64,000 bases of DNA. It comes from Candidatus Obscuribacterales bacterium (GTDB taxonomy: Bacteria; Cyanobacteriota; Vampirovibrionia; Obscuribacterales; Obscuribacteraceae). This document shows positions 56,317-64,000 of the stretch, piece by piece (the stretch's first letter is position 1; each line of letters begins with the position of its first letter). Under the pieces are notes generated by a model, which was not told where the DNA came from, searched no databases, and was given only the letters and a program-made list of their open reading frames with translations. The translations under genes were made by a program, and so were the position numbers. Location: the NCBI GenBank assembly GCA_020050835.1, contig JAGVKB010000120.1:62001-126000 (forward strand), given 5' to 3'.

Positions 56317-57087
56317 ATGGCCGTGACGAAACATTCAGAGTGGCAAGTACACATAGCGGCTGGCGCCATGGCTTTTGAGAAGGGAAATTACAACGCAGCG
56401 GAACGTATGTTCAAAGCGGCTTTGCACGAAGCAGAGCAGTTTGGGGAGCAGGATCCGAGACTGGCCCACACCTTGAACAATCTGGCGCTTGCTTGTTGCA
56501 GCCAGGGAAAGCACGCGGAGGCAGAGCCTTTCTATAAACGAGCCCTCTCTATCGATGAGACCGCCCTGGGACCGGACGATCCGGACCTGGCAACCGATCT
56601 GAGCAATTTGGCTGCCCACTTTCGGCGCATCGAAAGGTATGACGATGCCGAGCAGTGCTACAAGAGGGCTCTACTTATTGTTGAAAAACGTTTAGGCAAG
56701 GATGATCTTGAAACAGCCAGGCTCATGAGCGGGTTGGCTCTTGTGTTTTGCGAAAAAGGACTGTGTCATGAAGCTGAGGGAATGTACAAAAAGGCGCTGG
56801 ACATTCGCGAACGCAAGCTTGGCAGTAAGCATCCGGAGGTGGCAGAGACGCTTGCCAACCTTGCTGCTCTTTACTGTAAGAACCACAAGTGTAAAGAAGC
56901 AGAGCCTCTCTATGAGCGCTCAATTAAGATCCTTGAGTTTACGCTCGGGCCGGAGCATCCAGAGCTTGCTGGGGCGTTGGAGAATTACAGCGACCTGCTC
57001 AGAATGAATGGGCGAAATGCGGAAGCGGACGCAGCAGATGCGCGCGCCGAGCGTATTTGGAAGAAGTTGGGAAATCATGGCTATTAG
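56317..57087 (+). CDS. kinesin-light-chain-type TPR protein
   Basis: 256 aa, no signal peptide; AGAGGG precedes the ATG. It consists of about five TPRs with a 42-residue spacing typical of TPR_10/12 (ERALSIDETALGPDDPDLATDLSNLA-like pattern, then repeated with CYKRALLIVEKRLGKDDLETA and so on). Cytoplasmic protein-binding scaffold. It lies between the ATPase and a MerT-like gene on the same strand, so it may be co-regulated with the metal genes. No enzymatic domain. Confidence 0.85.
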   Translation: MAVTKHSEWQVHIAAGAMAFEKGNYNAAERMFKAALHEAEQFGEQDPRLAHTLNNLALACCSQGKHAEAEPFYKRALSIDETALGPDDPDLATDLSNLAAHFRRIERYDDAEQCYKRALLIVEKRLGKDDLETARLMSGLALVFCEKGLCHEAEGMYKKALDIRERKLGSKHPEVAETLANLAALYCKNHKCKEAEPLYERSIKILEFTLGPEHPELAGALENYSDLLRMNGRNAEADAADARAERIWKKLGNHGY

Positions 57088-57106
57088 TCGATCAAAGGTG
57101 ACGGGG

Positions 57107-57541
57107 ATGAAAAAGGACCATTCCTGCTGCGAAGAGGCGCCTCAAGTCGGCGGACGGGAAAAGTCAGGGCACCTTAAGTCCTTGAAGTCATACGCTTCTG
57201 GAGCCGTGGCGGCTTTCCTGGCTTGCCTTTGTTGTTCGGTGCCCCTAATCCCGCTCATGCTCGGGCTGTCAGGGGCATTGGCTTTCAGGGATTGGCTTGG
57301 TCCATATCATCAGGCCTTTGAGGCAGGAGCAATTGTCATTCTTATTGGTGCCAGCTTCCATATGTGGCGGCAGCACAAGAAGTCCGGTAAACCACTGCGC
57401 AGCTTTCTCCTGCACATAGCTGTGACTCTTGGCATGTATGGATTGATGAGTTTTGTAATGACTCAGTTCGTAATGCCCGCCATAGTTGGGGCAAGCGTAC
57501 ATTCGGGCATTCATGGCAACCATTTCAATGGAAAGATGTGA
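57107..57541 (+). CDS. MerT-like membrane protein
   Basis: 144 aa from the ATG at 57107 (AAGGTG upstream); one at 57077 overlaps the TPR gene. The N-terminal tail has a Cys-Cys pair (HSCCEE). The first helix has LACLCCSVPLIPLMLG, the Cys-Cys-x-x-Pro pattern of MerT, the inner-membrane mercuric-ion transporter. A second helix and a YHQAFEAG turn fit, and two more helices follow. Substrate (Hg or another soft metal) cannot be told; merP and merA are not seen in this window. Confidence 0.7.
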   Translation: MKKDHSCCEEAPQVGGREKSGHLKSLKSYASGAVAAFLACLCCSVPLIPLMLGLSGALAFRDWLGPYHQAFEAGAIVILIGASFHMWRQHKKSGKPLRSFLLHIAVTLGMYGLMSFVMTQFVMPAIVGASVHSGIHGNHFNGKM

Positions 57542-57603
57542 GGCAAGCGTAAGGCGAAAGATCGGCAAATCACGCTAAGATAAAATTGGCTTATTAGTCG
57601 GTT

Positions 57604-58026
57604 TTGAAGCTCTTGAAACGATTTCTTCCACTATTGCTGCTTCTATTGGCGGTGTTTTACGCAACACCGCGCGTAAGCTGTGCGTGCGTCCAGAAGACAG
57701 CCGTCTCGGCACCCACCTGCAAAGAGCACAGCTGCTGCAAGGCGAAAAGCAGCAGTGCGCCATGCGCTTCGTCAGAGGCACAGGTAGGAGAGACTAAGAG
57801 CTGTTGCGGCATGATGGGCAATGCCTCGCCGGCAGTGGCCACTTCTATTCAGTTAGTTAGTAGTCCAGAGCTTGAGCGAATAAAGCTTTTCAGCCCTTTT
57901 ATTGGTAGCGAAGTCGAAAAGCTTGTCTATCAAGGCTCGCCAGGCAACATGAACCGGGCCCCGCCCAGAATAAGGGGCTTTGGTTCGAGTGACACTTACT
58001 TGTTTAAGAGAACACTACTCATCTGA
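57604..58026 (+). CDS. secreted Cys-rich protein of the metal locus
   Basis: 140 aa from a TTG start. Signal peptide (MKLLKRFLPLLLLLLAVFYA), then a Cys-rich segment (C-A-C, then CKEHSCCKAK, CASS, then CCGMMG), about nine cysteines. The rest is Ser-rich with a basic C-terminus. The composition fits metal binding in the periplasm. No family recognised. It follows the MerT-like gene by 63 bases. Confidence 0.65.
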   Translation: MKLLKRFLPLLLLLLAVFYATPRVSCACVQKTAVSAPTCKEHSCCKAKSSSAPCASSEAQVGETKSCCGMMGNASPAVATSIQLVSSPELERIKLFSPFIGSEVEKLVYQGSPGNMNRAPPRIRGFGSSDTYLFKRTLLI

Positions 58027-58066
58027 TCCGGTCGAAGCTGGACATTGGATGGGTGTCTTTGTGCGT

Positions 58067-58082
58067 TGAGACTTAAGTCTCA
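58067..58082. promoter_or_regulatory. perfect 16-bp palindrome, candidate operator
   Basis: TGAGACTTAAGTCTCA is fully self-complementary. Outside it TGGATG (58046-58051) and CATCCA (58091-58096) also pair, so it could be a hairpin instead. It lies about 100 bases before the RND adaptor operon. Confidence 0.6.
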
Positions 58083-58178
58083 TCACCAAGCATCCATGAT
58101 GTTCAGGGATTTGCGGCGTATTCGTATGCGAATTCTGCCGTCAGGCAATCACTTCAAGGATGCCAGAGAGGGCAAGTG

Positions 58179-58607
58179 ATGAACAAGTTGCACGTGTTAT
58201 TAGGAACAATTCCGATGCTAACCGCATGGTCAGTTGGCTTAGAGGGACTGGCAGCCGGTCAAAAGCAATGGCAGGGATATTTGATAGATCGCCAATGCGC
58301 TGAATCAGTCAAAGGCGACAGTGATTCAAAGGCTTTTGTTCTGCATCACACGAAAGATTGTGCCCTGATGCCCAATTGCAGGGCAACGGGCTATGCATTG
58401 TTTGTCGACAATAAATGGTATGAGCTGGACAAACGAGGCAACGAGCTGGCGGTGAAGGTTCTCACAGCCAGCAAGAAAAAACGCGGTTTTTATGTCCGAG
58501 TCACCGGTACAGCTCAAGGCAAAGTATTGAAGGTGGAGAGCATCAAGGAAAGCGAGGAACCGAAGCCCAATAACGGCGCGGAGAAGAAAAGACATGGCAC
58601 CGACTGA
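58179..58607 (+). CDS. secreted hypothetical protein of the metal locus
   Basis: 142 aa from the ATG at 58179, with GAGAGG upstream. Signal peptide-like N-terminus, then WQGYLIDRQCAESV, HTKDCALMPNCRATGYALF and a beta-rich end (GFYVRVTGTAQGKVLKVESIKE). The three cysteines and His may bind metal or form disulfides. I know this sequence style from uncharacterised secreted proteins but no name. It overlaps the next adaptor gene by 14 bases, so it belongs to the RND operon. Confidence 0.7.
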   Translation: MNKLHVLLGTIPMLTAWSVGLEGLAAGQKQWQGYLIDRQCAESVKGDSDSKAFVLHHTKDCALMPNCRATGYALFVDNKWYELDKRGNELAVKVLTASKKKRGFYVRVTGTAQGKVLKVESIKESEEPKPNNGAEKKRHGTD

Positions 58608-60663
58608 CTCAATTACTGAAGCTACAAAAAAGGAGCAATCTCGGAAGGTGGGCATATTAGGCTGGTTCAAGAAGAACATTTGGGGGCTTGCCACGATCAT
58701 CATCGTGACTGTGGTCTGCGTCATCATAGTCCAGGTGTTCAAGAAGCCTGGTCAAATGAGCGTCATTGAATCGCAGGCGATGGATATGAACGCTATGGTG
58801 CCGCCCAAAGGAGCGGTGCCTGTCGGCGTAGCAACAGTCGAGCAAGGAACGATACAAGGCTCGGTGACGTATACGGGAACAGTTCAGGCTTACACCGATG
58901 AAGATGTTTATCCGCGTGTAACCGGACGCGTAGTGTCCATGCCTGTGTATCCGGGGGACAGGGTGCGAAAAGGTCAACTGTTGGTTCAGCTAGACCCTTC
59001 GGATTCAGAATATACCGCTAAAAAAGAAGAGGCTGAAGGCGCTGAAGATGCTGCCATGCACAACGCTGGCATAGCCAAGGAAGAATTCGACCAAAAGCGG
59101 CATGAGTTGGAGGCGGCAAAGCAAGCAGAAGAAGCTGCGAGAAATGGGGTTGATGAAGCAGAGGCCAGTCTTTCCTACTGGAAACCAGAGGTGGAGCGTC
59201 AGAAGGCGCTTCTGGACGCCAAAGTCGTGTCGCTGGACGAGTACCAGAAAGAAGCATCCGAGCTAAAGGCAGCGCAAGCACGATTACAGCAGTCAAAAGC
59301 CAAATTGCTTGAAGCCGCAAGCACGCGTTTGGCGGCACAAGCCGCTTTTGATGGTGCAGTTCACCATGTGGGACATTTTTCCTCCGCAGCCAGGCAGGCG
59401 AAAGCCGCTTTCAAAAATGCCTCCATTTATGAAAAGTACACGCGGATTGTCGCTCAGGACGACGGTGTGGTGACAAAGAGAATCATCAGCCCTGGGGTTG
59501 TAGTTAATCCAGGCATGTTGCTTCTGAAAGTAGCGCACGTCAGGAATGTGAGGGTGCAGGCGGAAGTAGCAAGTGATGACGCACAGAAGCTCAGGCGTGG
59601 AAACAAAGTCTATATCAAAGGCTCCGAGGGCTCCGAGCAGGAAGTGCCGGCATCAATCACTGCTATTTTCCCGGCCGCTGATCCAGCCAGCCGAACTTTT
59701 ACGGTCGAAGCGCTCATAAACAATGTCCTGCCAGAAGAAGGCATGGCAGGACATTACCGGTTTCTGCCTGGACAGTATGTGGTGATGCGCTTGTTGACGG
59801 GAGAGGACGAGGGTTTGGTCATACCAAGCAGTGCGGTTGTCTGGCGAGAAGGCAAGGCGCAAGTCTGGAAAGCATCTTCAGAAGGAGAATTGACGAGCGT
59901 CAAGAAGTACCAGTGTCCAATGCATCCAGAGGTCATTTCGGATAAACCAGGCACCTGCCCTAAATGCGGCATGAAACTGGAGTCAGTTTCTACTGGAAGC
60001 GCAAAAGAAAAGTCTGATGTTTCGGCGAAGAAGCAGTATACGTGCACGATGCATCCGGAGGTGATCGCGGATAAGCCTGGTAAATGCCCGAAGTGCGCTA
60101 TGGACCTGGTGCCAAAAGAGCTGGGCGGCCGAAAAGTAGCTCAATTGGTAGATGTCCAGGTTGGACTGGCCAACGCTGACAAGACAGAGGTGATAAGCGG
60201 ACTCAGCGAAGGCGATGAAGTTATTTTTGCCGGCTTTGCCAGACTGCAGCCGGGCATGCCAATTGTGGCAACAGAGTGGGGCAAGAGCGGTCCTGTGAAC
60301 CTACCGTTAGCATCTGAGGTAGGCAGCAATCGGCTCGATGCCAGCAACAACTGGACCCATGAGGAGACGGCTGGCGCCTTGATGGTCAAGGTGTCGCTGT
60401 CTCCCACCAAGGGCGGCTCAAACTCGGTTGTAGTGAAGGCAGGCAAGCACGGTGGTGGTACCGTAGCCGGTGCCCGGGTGTCGATCAAAACATCGATGCC
60501 CGGCATGAATATGCCCGGTCCGGATTTAAATGGCACCACAGGGCTCAATGGAGAAGTGCGCCTGAAAAGCGATTTCATGAGCGGACTGTGGCAGCTCAAA
60601 TTATCGATAACGCCCCCTGGACAAGAGTCTGTTGAGAGCACTATCGATGTGGAGGTGCCGTAA
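58594..60663 (+). CDS. RND periplasmic adaptor with two heavy-metal-binding domains
   Basis: 689 aa, about 100 longer than its paralogue. TM anchor (about 26-50), lipoyl half (VYPGDRVRKGQLLVQLD), long coiled-coil, second lipoyl half, barrel, then two copies of the YHS-like heavy-metal-binding domain: YQCPMHPEVISDKPG with CPKCGM (from residue 439) and YTCTMHPEVIADKPG with CPKCAM (from residue 482). A C-terminal YtkA/FixH-like beta domain with Met-rich MPGMNMPG follows. CusB-type adaptors bear one such domain, usually at the N-terminus. This supports copper/silver or related metal efflux. Followed by the pump gene. Confidence 0.93.
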   Translation: MAPTDSITEATKKEQSRKVGILGWFKKNIWGLATIIIVTVVCVIIVQVFKKPGQMSVIESQAMDMNAMVPPKGAVPVGVATVEQGTIQGSVTYTGTVQAYTDEDVYPRVTGRVVSMPVYPGDRVRKGQLLVQLDPSDSEYTAKKEEAEGAEDAAMHNAGIAKEEFDQKRHELEAAKQAEEAARNGVDEAEASLSYWKPEVERQKALLDAKVVSLDEYQKEASELKAAQARLQQSKAKLLEAASTRLAAQAAFDGAVHHVGHFSSAARQAKAAFKNASIYEKYTRIVAQDDGVVTKRIISPGVVVNPGMLLLKVAHVRNVRVQAEVASDDAQKLRRGNKVYIKGSEGSEQEVPASITAIFPAADPASRTFTVEALINNVLPEEGMAGHYRFLPGQYVVMRLLTGEDEGLVIPSSAVVWREGKAQVWKASSEGELTSVKKYQCPMHPEVISDKPGTCPKCGMKLESVSTGSAKEKSDVSAKKQYTCTMHPEVIADKPGKCPKCAMDLVPKELGGRKVAQLVDVQVGLANADKTEVISGLSEGDEVIFAGFARLQPGMPIVATEWGKSGPVNLPLASEVGSNRLDASNNWTHEETAGALMVKVSLSPTKGGSNSVVVKAGKHGGGTVAGARVSIKTSMPGMNMPGPDLNGTTGLNGEVRLKSDFMSGLWQLKLSITPPGQESVESTIDVEVP

Positions 60664-63600
60664 GTGGTAAGCGGTGAGGAGCGGAAAGCACCACCAAAGC
60701 GCCAAAAGATACGGCGTGGTTTTAACATCAGCGCCTGGTCTATCGAGCACCCGTACACAATTGCAGCCTTTTACCTGTCGATGGTGATTATGGCGGTGAT
60801 TGCCATCGGCTTTTACATGCCGAAGCGGCTGATGCCTTACGTGCAAAGTCCGATGATTGGCATCGTCAGCATGCAGCCAGGGCTTTCTGCTGAGGAAATG
60901 GAGACTTACATCAGCAAGCCGATTGAAGAGCGAATGGTCGACATACGTGGTGTGCGATTCATTCGCTCGACGTCTCAGGAAGGCTTCTCCATGGTGTCGT
61001 TGGAGTTCCCTTATGGGACGGATATGAAGCGCTCGCTGGTGGAAGTGCAAGCCCTCATGAATGTCGTCCAGGCTGATCTACCGGTCACTGGGGCGAATTT
61101 GAAACCGAGCTGGGTCCTGTTCATCGATCCGTTGAACTTGCCGGTGTTGACATACAACCTGACAGCGCCCGGCTGGGACCCGGTCAGATTGAGGGAGTTA
61201 GCCGACAATGAGATCACCAACCGGCTGAAGAAAGTTCCTGATGTCTGGTCGATATACTCATTTGGTGGTTATAAACGGCAGCTCCAGGTGCTGGTTAATC
61301 GCAATAGGCTGGCGGCTTATGGTCTTTCTATTCTTGATGTGCGCGATGCCATAGATCGGCAGAATGTGGCAAAACCTGCTGGCAGGCTGACTTATGGCGG
61401 CAATGAGTCCATTGCCCGTGTGGATACACTAGCTCGTGGTGCTGGTCAGGTCGGCAATTATCCCATTCAAGCGGTTGGCGACCGCGTTGTGTATGTCAAA
61501 GACGTGGCTCGGGTAGTCGATACCTACTGGGAAAAGCGAGCAGCGTACCATCATGTGCATGATGGCAAGATCGATCCAGGCATTGAAATTAGCGTGATTC
61601 AAACGCCGGAGGCAAGTTCGCCGATTGTCATTGCCGGTGTCAAGAAAGAAATTGCCGCACTGGAGAAAGACTTTCCAGGCATCCACTTCAAGCTCAGTTA
61701 CGACAACTCTCACTTTGTCAGCATCCTTATGCGCAACATGGTAGAGGAGCTGGGTGTTGCTATTGTACTGACAGGCATAGCTGTCCTGCTATTCCTGGGA
61801 GAGTGGCGTGCCACCATGATATCCATGCTGACGATCCCGATCTCGCTGGCGATGGCGGTGCTCGCTCTTATCCCCATGGGGATGACTCTAAATAGCTCCA
61901 CTTTGATTGGACTTTTGTTGTCGATCGGGCGCCTAGTTGATGACTCAATCATCGATATTCATTCCATTGAACGTCATTTGCGTATGGGAAAGGACCCGAA
62001 AACAGCCACCATTGACGGTATTACAGAAGTGCGTCTGGCGGTAGCCGCCTCAACCCTAGTCCTCATTCTGGCATTGGCGCCTTTGCTCTTTTGCGGCGGC
62101 ATAGTGGAGCAGATGTTTGTCGGTCTTGTCTGGCCGATTATCTATGGACTGCTGGCATCGTTTCTCGTGTCGTTGACACTAACTGCGGTGCTGGCTGAAA
62201 AGTTCCTGCGGGCTAAGCCGGAGTCTTATGAGGACATACATGAGTTCTGGCTTGAGAAGAAATTGAGAGTACACATACTTGAGCCGTTCGATCGAATGCT
62301 CACTAACATGGAGCATGGTTATGCGAAGCTTATTGCCTGGATGCTGGAGCATCGCTTCGTCAATATGGCGCGCATCCTCTCCACCATTGTGATCGGCTTC
62401 ACTTTCTACAACTTCATTGGCAGCGAGATGATGCCGCTAGCCGATGTAGGACAGGCTTACGGCGTGCTGGAGGTCAATCCCGGGCTGTCTTTTGACGAGA
62501 CGGAAAAGATAACCGCGCAAGTTGAGCGCCTGATGCTCGAGCATCCCGAAATCGAAGACGTCTCAACCGAGATAGGCACAGATCCGGGCGGCACTTACTT
62601 CAATGGCTACAACATGCCGGGAGTGAACTTCGCCACATTCATGATGACGCTAAGTGACAAGGATGAGCGAAAAAAGACTATTTTCAAAGTGATCGATAAC
62701 GTTCAGAAAGAAGCAATGGAGACGATTCCAGGAATAAGGCGGCTGCAGATCAAGGAAATGGGATCTGATGTGATGGCTAGCTCGCAAGCGCCAATTTCAA
62801 TTCTGGTCACCGGTCCTGATATGAACATCTTGTCGCGGCTGGCCGAGCAGACTGCCGATATAGCCAGGGAAACCTATGGCATGCACCAGGTGGCAACAGA
62901 TTGGTCGCTCAGCAAACCGGATTGGGAGATAAAGATCGATCCTCGAAGATCGCAGGAGATCGGGCTGACGCCCTCTCAAATAGCCGATCAGGCTTATTAC
63001 GCAGTCACGGGCGCGCTCACGAACGAATACTATCGGTTGCCCAACATAAGGCAAAGAACGATTCTTGTGCGGTACGACGAGGCACAAAGGCGCGATCCAC
63101 AGGACCTTCTGCTGATGACAGTAACCACAAAGGACGGAAAGCAAGTGCCGTTAAAGAGCGTGGCGCATCTTGAGTATCGCGATGCCCCGACGGTAATCAG
63201 CCACGACCAGATGCGTCGGGCCATAACAGTCATGGGCTACTACCGAATCGGCGAGCCGCCATCGATGGATGTGGCTATGGAAGTGATGATGAAAGCCATG
63301 GCCAAGCTCAACTGGCCACCCGGCTACACAATCGTGATGCGTGGTGACATGACGCAAATGATGGATGCCTTTGGCCGGCTTTTGCTTGGCTTGCAGCTAG
63401 CCGTGTTGTTTATTTTTCTTGTGCTGGTGGCGCAATTTAGAGGTTTCCTGCAACCCTTGCAGATGATCTTTTCTTTGCCTCTGGAGCTGTCCGGTGTTTT
63501 CTTTGCTCTCTGGTTGGCTCATCAAGCCTTTTCCAGCGTCTCAATCATGGCGGTAATTGTTCTTACCGGAATGGACATTACTACAGCAATTCTTTTAATC

Positions 63601-63903
63601 GATCAGATTTTGAGACTGAGAGGACAAGGCATGCCCAGAGACGAAGCCATTATCAAGGCATGTCCGCAGAGACTGCGGCCAATTTTGATGACGTCGGTAA
63701 TCACTATCATTGTCATGCTGCCAGTGTCGATTGCCCCGAAAACTGGGATGGATGCTTATTCTCCTCTGGGGACTGTGATTGTTGGAGGTTTGATCGTCGG
63801 GACTATCCTCAGCTTGCTGGATATTCCGATCATGCATGCCTATGTTGACGATCTCATCAACTGGCTCAATCGCAAATTCAAGCGCGAGGTTAAGACGCAA
63901 TGA
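60664..63903 (+). CDS. RND-family efflux transporter permease (second paralogue)
   Basis: 1,079 aa from a GTG directly after the adaptor stop. Same layout as the pump at 48212: EEMETYISKPIEERM at the porter start, TM4 LLSIGRLVDDSIIDIH with Asp-Asp. It keeps the LVDD reading of typical RND pumps, where the first paralogue has DTDD. Highly similar to it along the length. With the metal-binding adaptor it is most likely a metal exporter. Its stop overlaps the next gene's ATG (ATGA). Confidence 0.94.
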   Translation: MVSGEERKAPPKRQKIRRGFNISAWSIEHPYTIAAFYLSMVIMAVIAIGFYMPKRLMPYVQSPMIGIVSMQPGLSAEEMETYISKPIEERMVDIRGVRFIRSTSQEGFSMVSLEFPYGTDMKRSLVEVQALMNVVQADLPVTGANLKPSWVLFIDPLNLPVLTYNLTAPGWDPVRLRELADNEITNRLKKVPDVWSIYSFGGYKRQLQVLVNRNRLAAYGLSILDVRDAIDRQNVAKPAGRLTYGGNESIARVDTLARGAGQVGNYPIQAVGDRVVYVKDVARVVDTYWEKRAAYHHVHDGKIDPGIEISVIQTPEASSPIVIAGVKKEIAALEKDFPGIHFKLSYDNSHFVSILMRNMVEELGVAIVLTGIAVLLFLGEWRATMISMLTIPISLAMAVLALIPMGMTLNSSTLIGLLLSIGRLVDDSIIDIHSIERHLRMGKDPKTATIDGITEVRLAVAASTLVLILALAPLLFCGGIVEQMFVGLVWPIIYGLLASFLVSLTLTAVLAEKFLRAKPESYEDIHEFWLEKKLRVHILEPFDRMLTNMEHGYAKLIAWMLEHRFVNMARILSTIVIGFTFYNFIGSEMMPLADVGQAYGVLEVNPGLSFDETEKITAQVERLMLEHPEIEDVSTEIGTDPGGTYFNGYNMPGVNFATFMMTLSDKDERKKTIFKVIDNVQKEAMETIPGIRRLQIKEMGSDVMASSQAPISILVTGPDMNILSRLAEQTADIARETYGMHQVATDWSLSKPDWEIKIDPRRSQEIGLTPSQIADQAYYAVTGALTNEYYRLPNIRQRTILVRYDEAQRRDPQDLLLMTVTTKDGKQVPLKSVAHLEYRDAPTVISHDQMRRAITVMGYYRIGEPPSMDVAMEVMMKAMAKLNWPPGYTIVMRGDMTQMMDAFGRLLLGLQLAVLFIFLVLVAQFRGFLQPLQMIFSLPLELSGVFFALWLAHQAFSSVSIMAVIVLTGMDITTAILLIDQILRLRGQGMPRDEAIIKACPQRLRPILMTSVITIIVMLPVSIAPKTGMDAYSPLGTVIVGGLIVGTILSLLDIPIMHAYVDDLINWLNRKFKREVKTQ

Positions 63904-64000
63904 CAGAGTCGAAGCCAGCACATGGCGGGCAATGGTCGATGATAAAACGGCGAGTGTTCGGTCGTGGCACGATTTTTCTGCTTGTCAGCTTGCTTGTGAT
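63900..64000 (+). CDS. partial gene after the RND pump, N-terminus only
   Basis: The ATG at 63900 overlaps the pump stop. Only about 33 codons are in the window: a polar start (MTESKPAHGGQWSM), Arg/Lys residues, then a hydrophobic stretch (GTIFLLVSLLV), reading as a signal or anchor. An outer-membrane channel of the TolC type is usual here, but this cannot be shown. Confidence 0.6.
   Translation, partial: MTESKPAHGGQWSMIKRRVFGRGTIFLLVSLLV

Noticed and set aside
1-64000. CRISPR array, rRNA operon or retron
   Set aside because: No regularly spaced repeats, no rRNA signature and no reverse transcriptase were found on reading.

Overview
The window looks like a chromosomal piece of a Gram-negative bacterium with an outer membrane (lpxI for lipid A, two RND tripartite-type exporters). 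My best guess is the non-photosynthetic cyanobacterial sister lineage (Vampirovibrionia/'Melainabacteria', Obscuribacter-like). The reasons are a type III glutamine synthetase, PPK2, glycogen debranching, many TPR proteins and a giant protein of about 3,700 residues. This placement is inference from gene content; no rRNA is present to test it.

Layout. (1) 1-27.6 kb is a mostly minus-strand 'core-like' part. It holds secreted hypotheticals, polyphosphate kinase 2, a 689-aa HExxH protein, the giant protein (DG-rich strand repeats, HEAT-like helices, hydrophobic core, FHA-like domain, HExxH), glutamine synthetase III, YjbQ, a JAMM/MPN-like protein, TPR proteins, LpxI and a rhomboid-TPR fusion. 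(2) A tRNA-Arg(ACG) at 27.9 kb marks the edge of an accessory region. (3) 28.3-41.8 kb is a defence-type island. It has an excisionase-like HTH gene; an HTH-SF2 helicase/zinc-ribbon/DUF3800 operon; an AbiEi/AbiEii type IV toxin-antitoxin pair with textbook tandem operators; a PD-(D/E)XK-like protein whose 5' end is frame-disrupted; an AbiEi-like regulator followed by two nuclease-like genes; a gene fusing an IS5-type transposase N-terminus to a TIGR04255 domain; and a Phd/RelE-type pair. Two related GC-rich palindromic repeats (28.95 and 39.8 kb) bracket most of it. (4) 41.9-45.4 kb holds a TPR/TonB-C protein and several very small genes, one operon behind a Fur-box-like palindrome. (5) 45.5-47.7 kb is glgX. 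(6) 48.2-64 kb is a metal-resistance-type locus: two paralogous RND pump/adaptor sets in opposite orientation around a P-type ATPase, a TPR protein, a MerT-like membrane protein and small Cys-rich secreted proteins.

The best candidates for something undescribed are the HTH-helicase/zinc-ribbon/DUF3800 operon, and the AbiEi-like regulator that has nuclease-like partners in place of an AbiEii toxin. Both AbiEi-type genes have duplicated promoter-operators and are predicted to give leaderless or near-leaderless mRNAs. All functional calls are from reading motifs; no database search was run.
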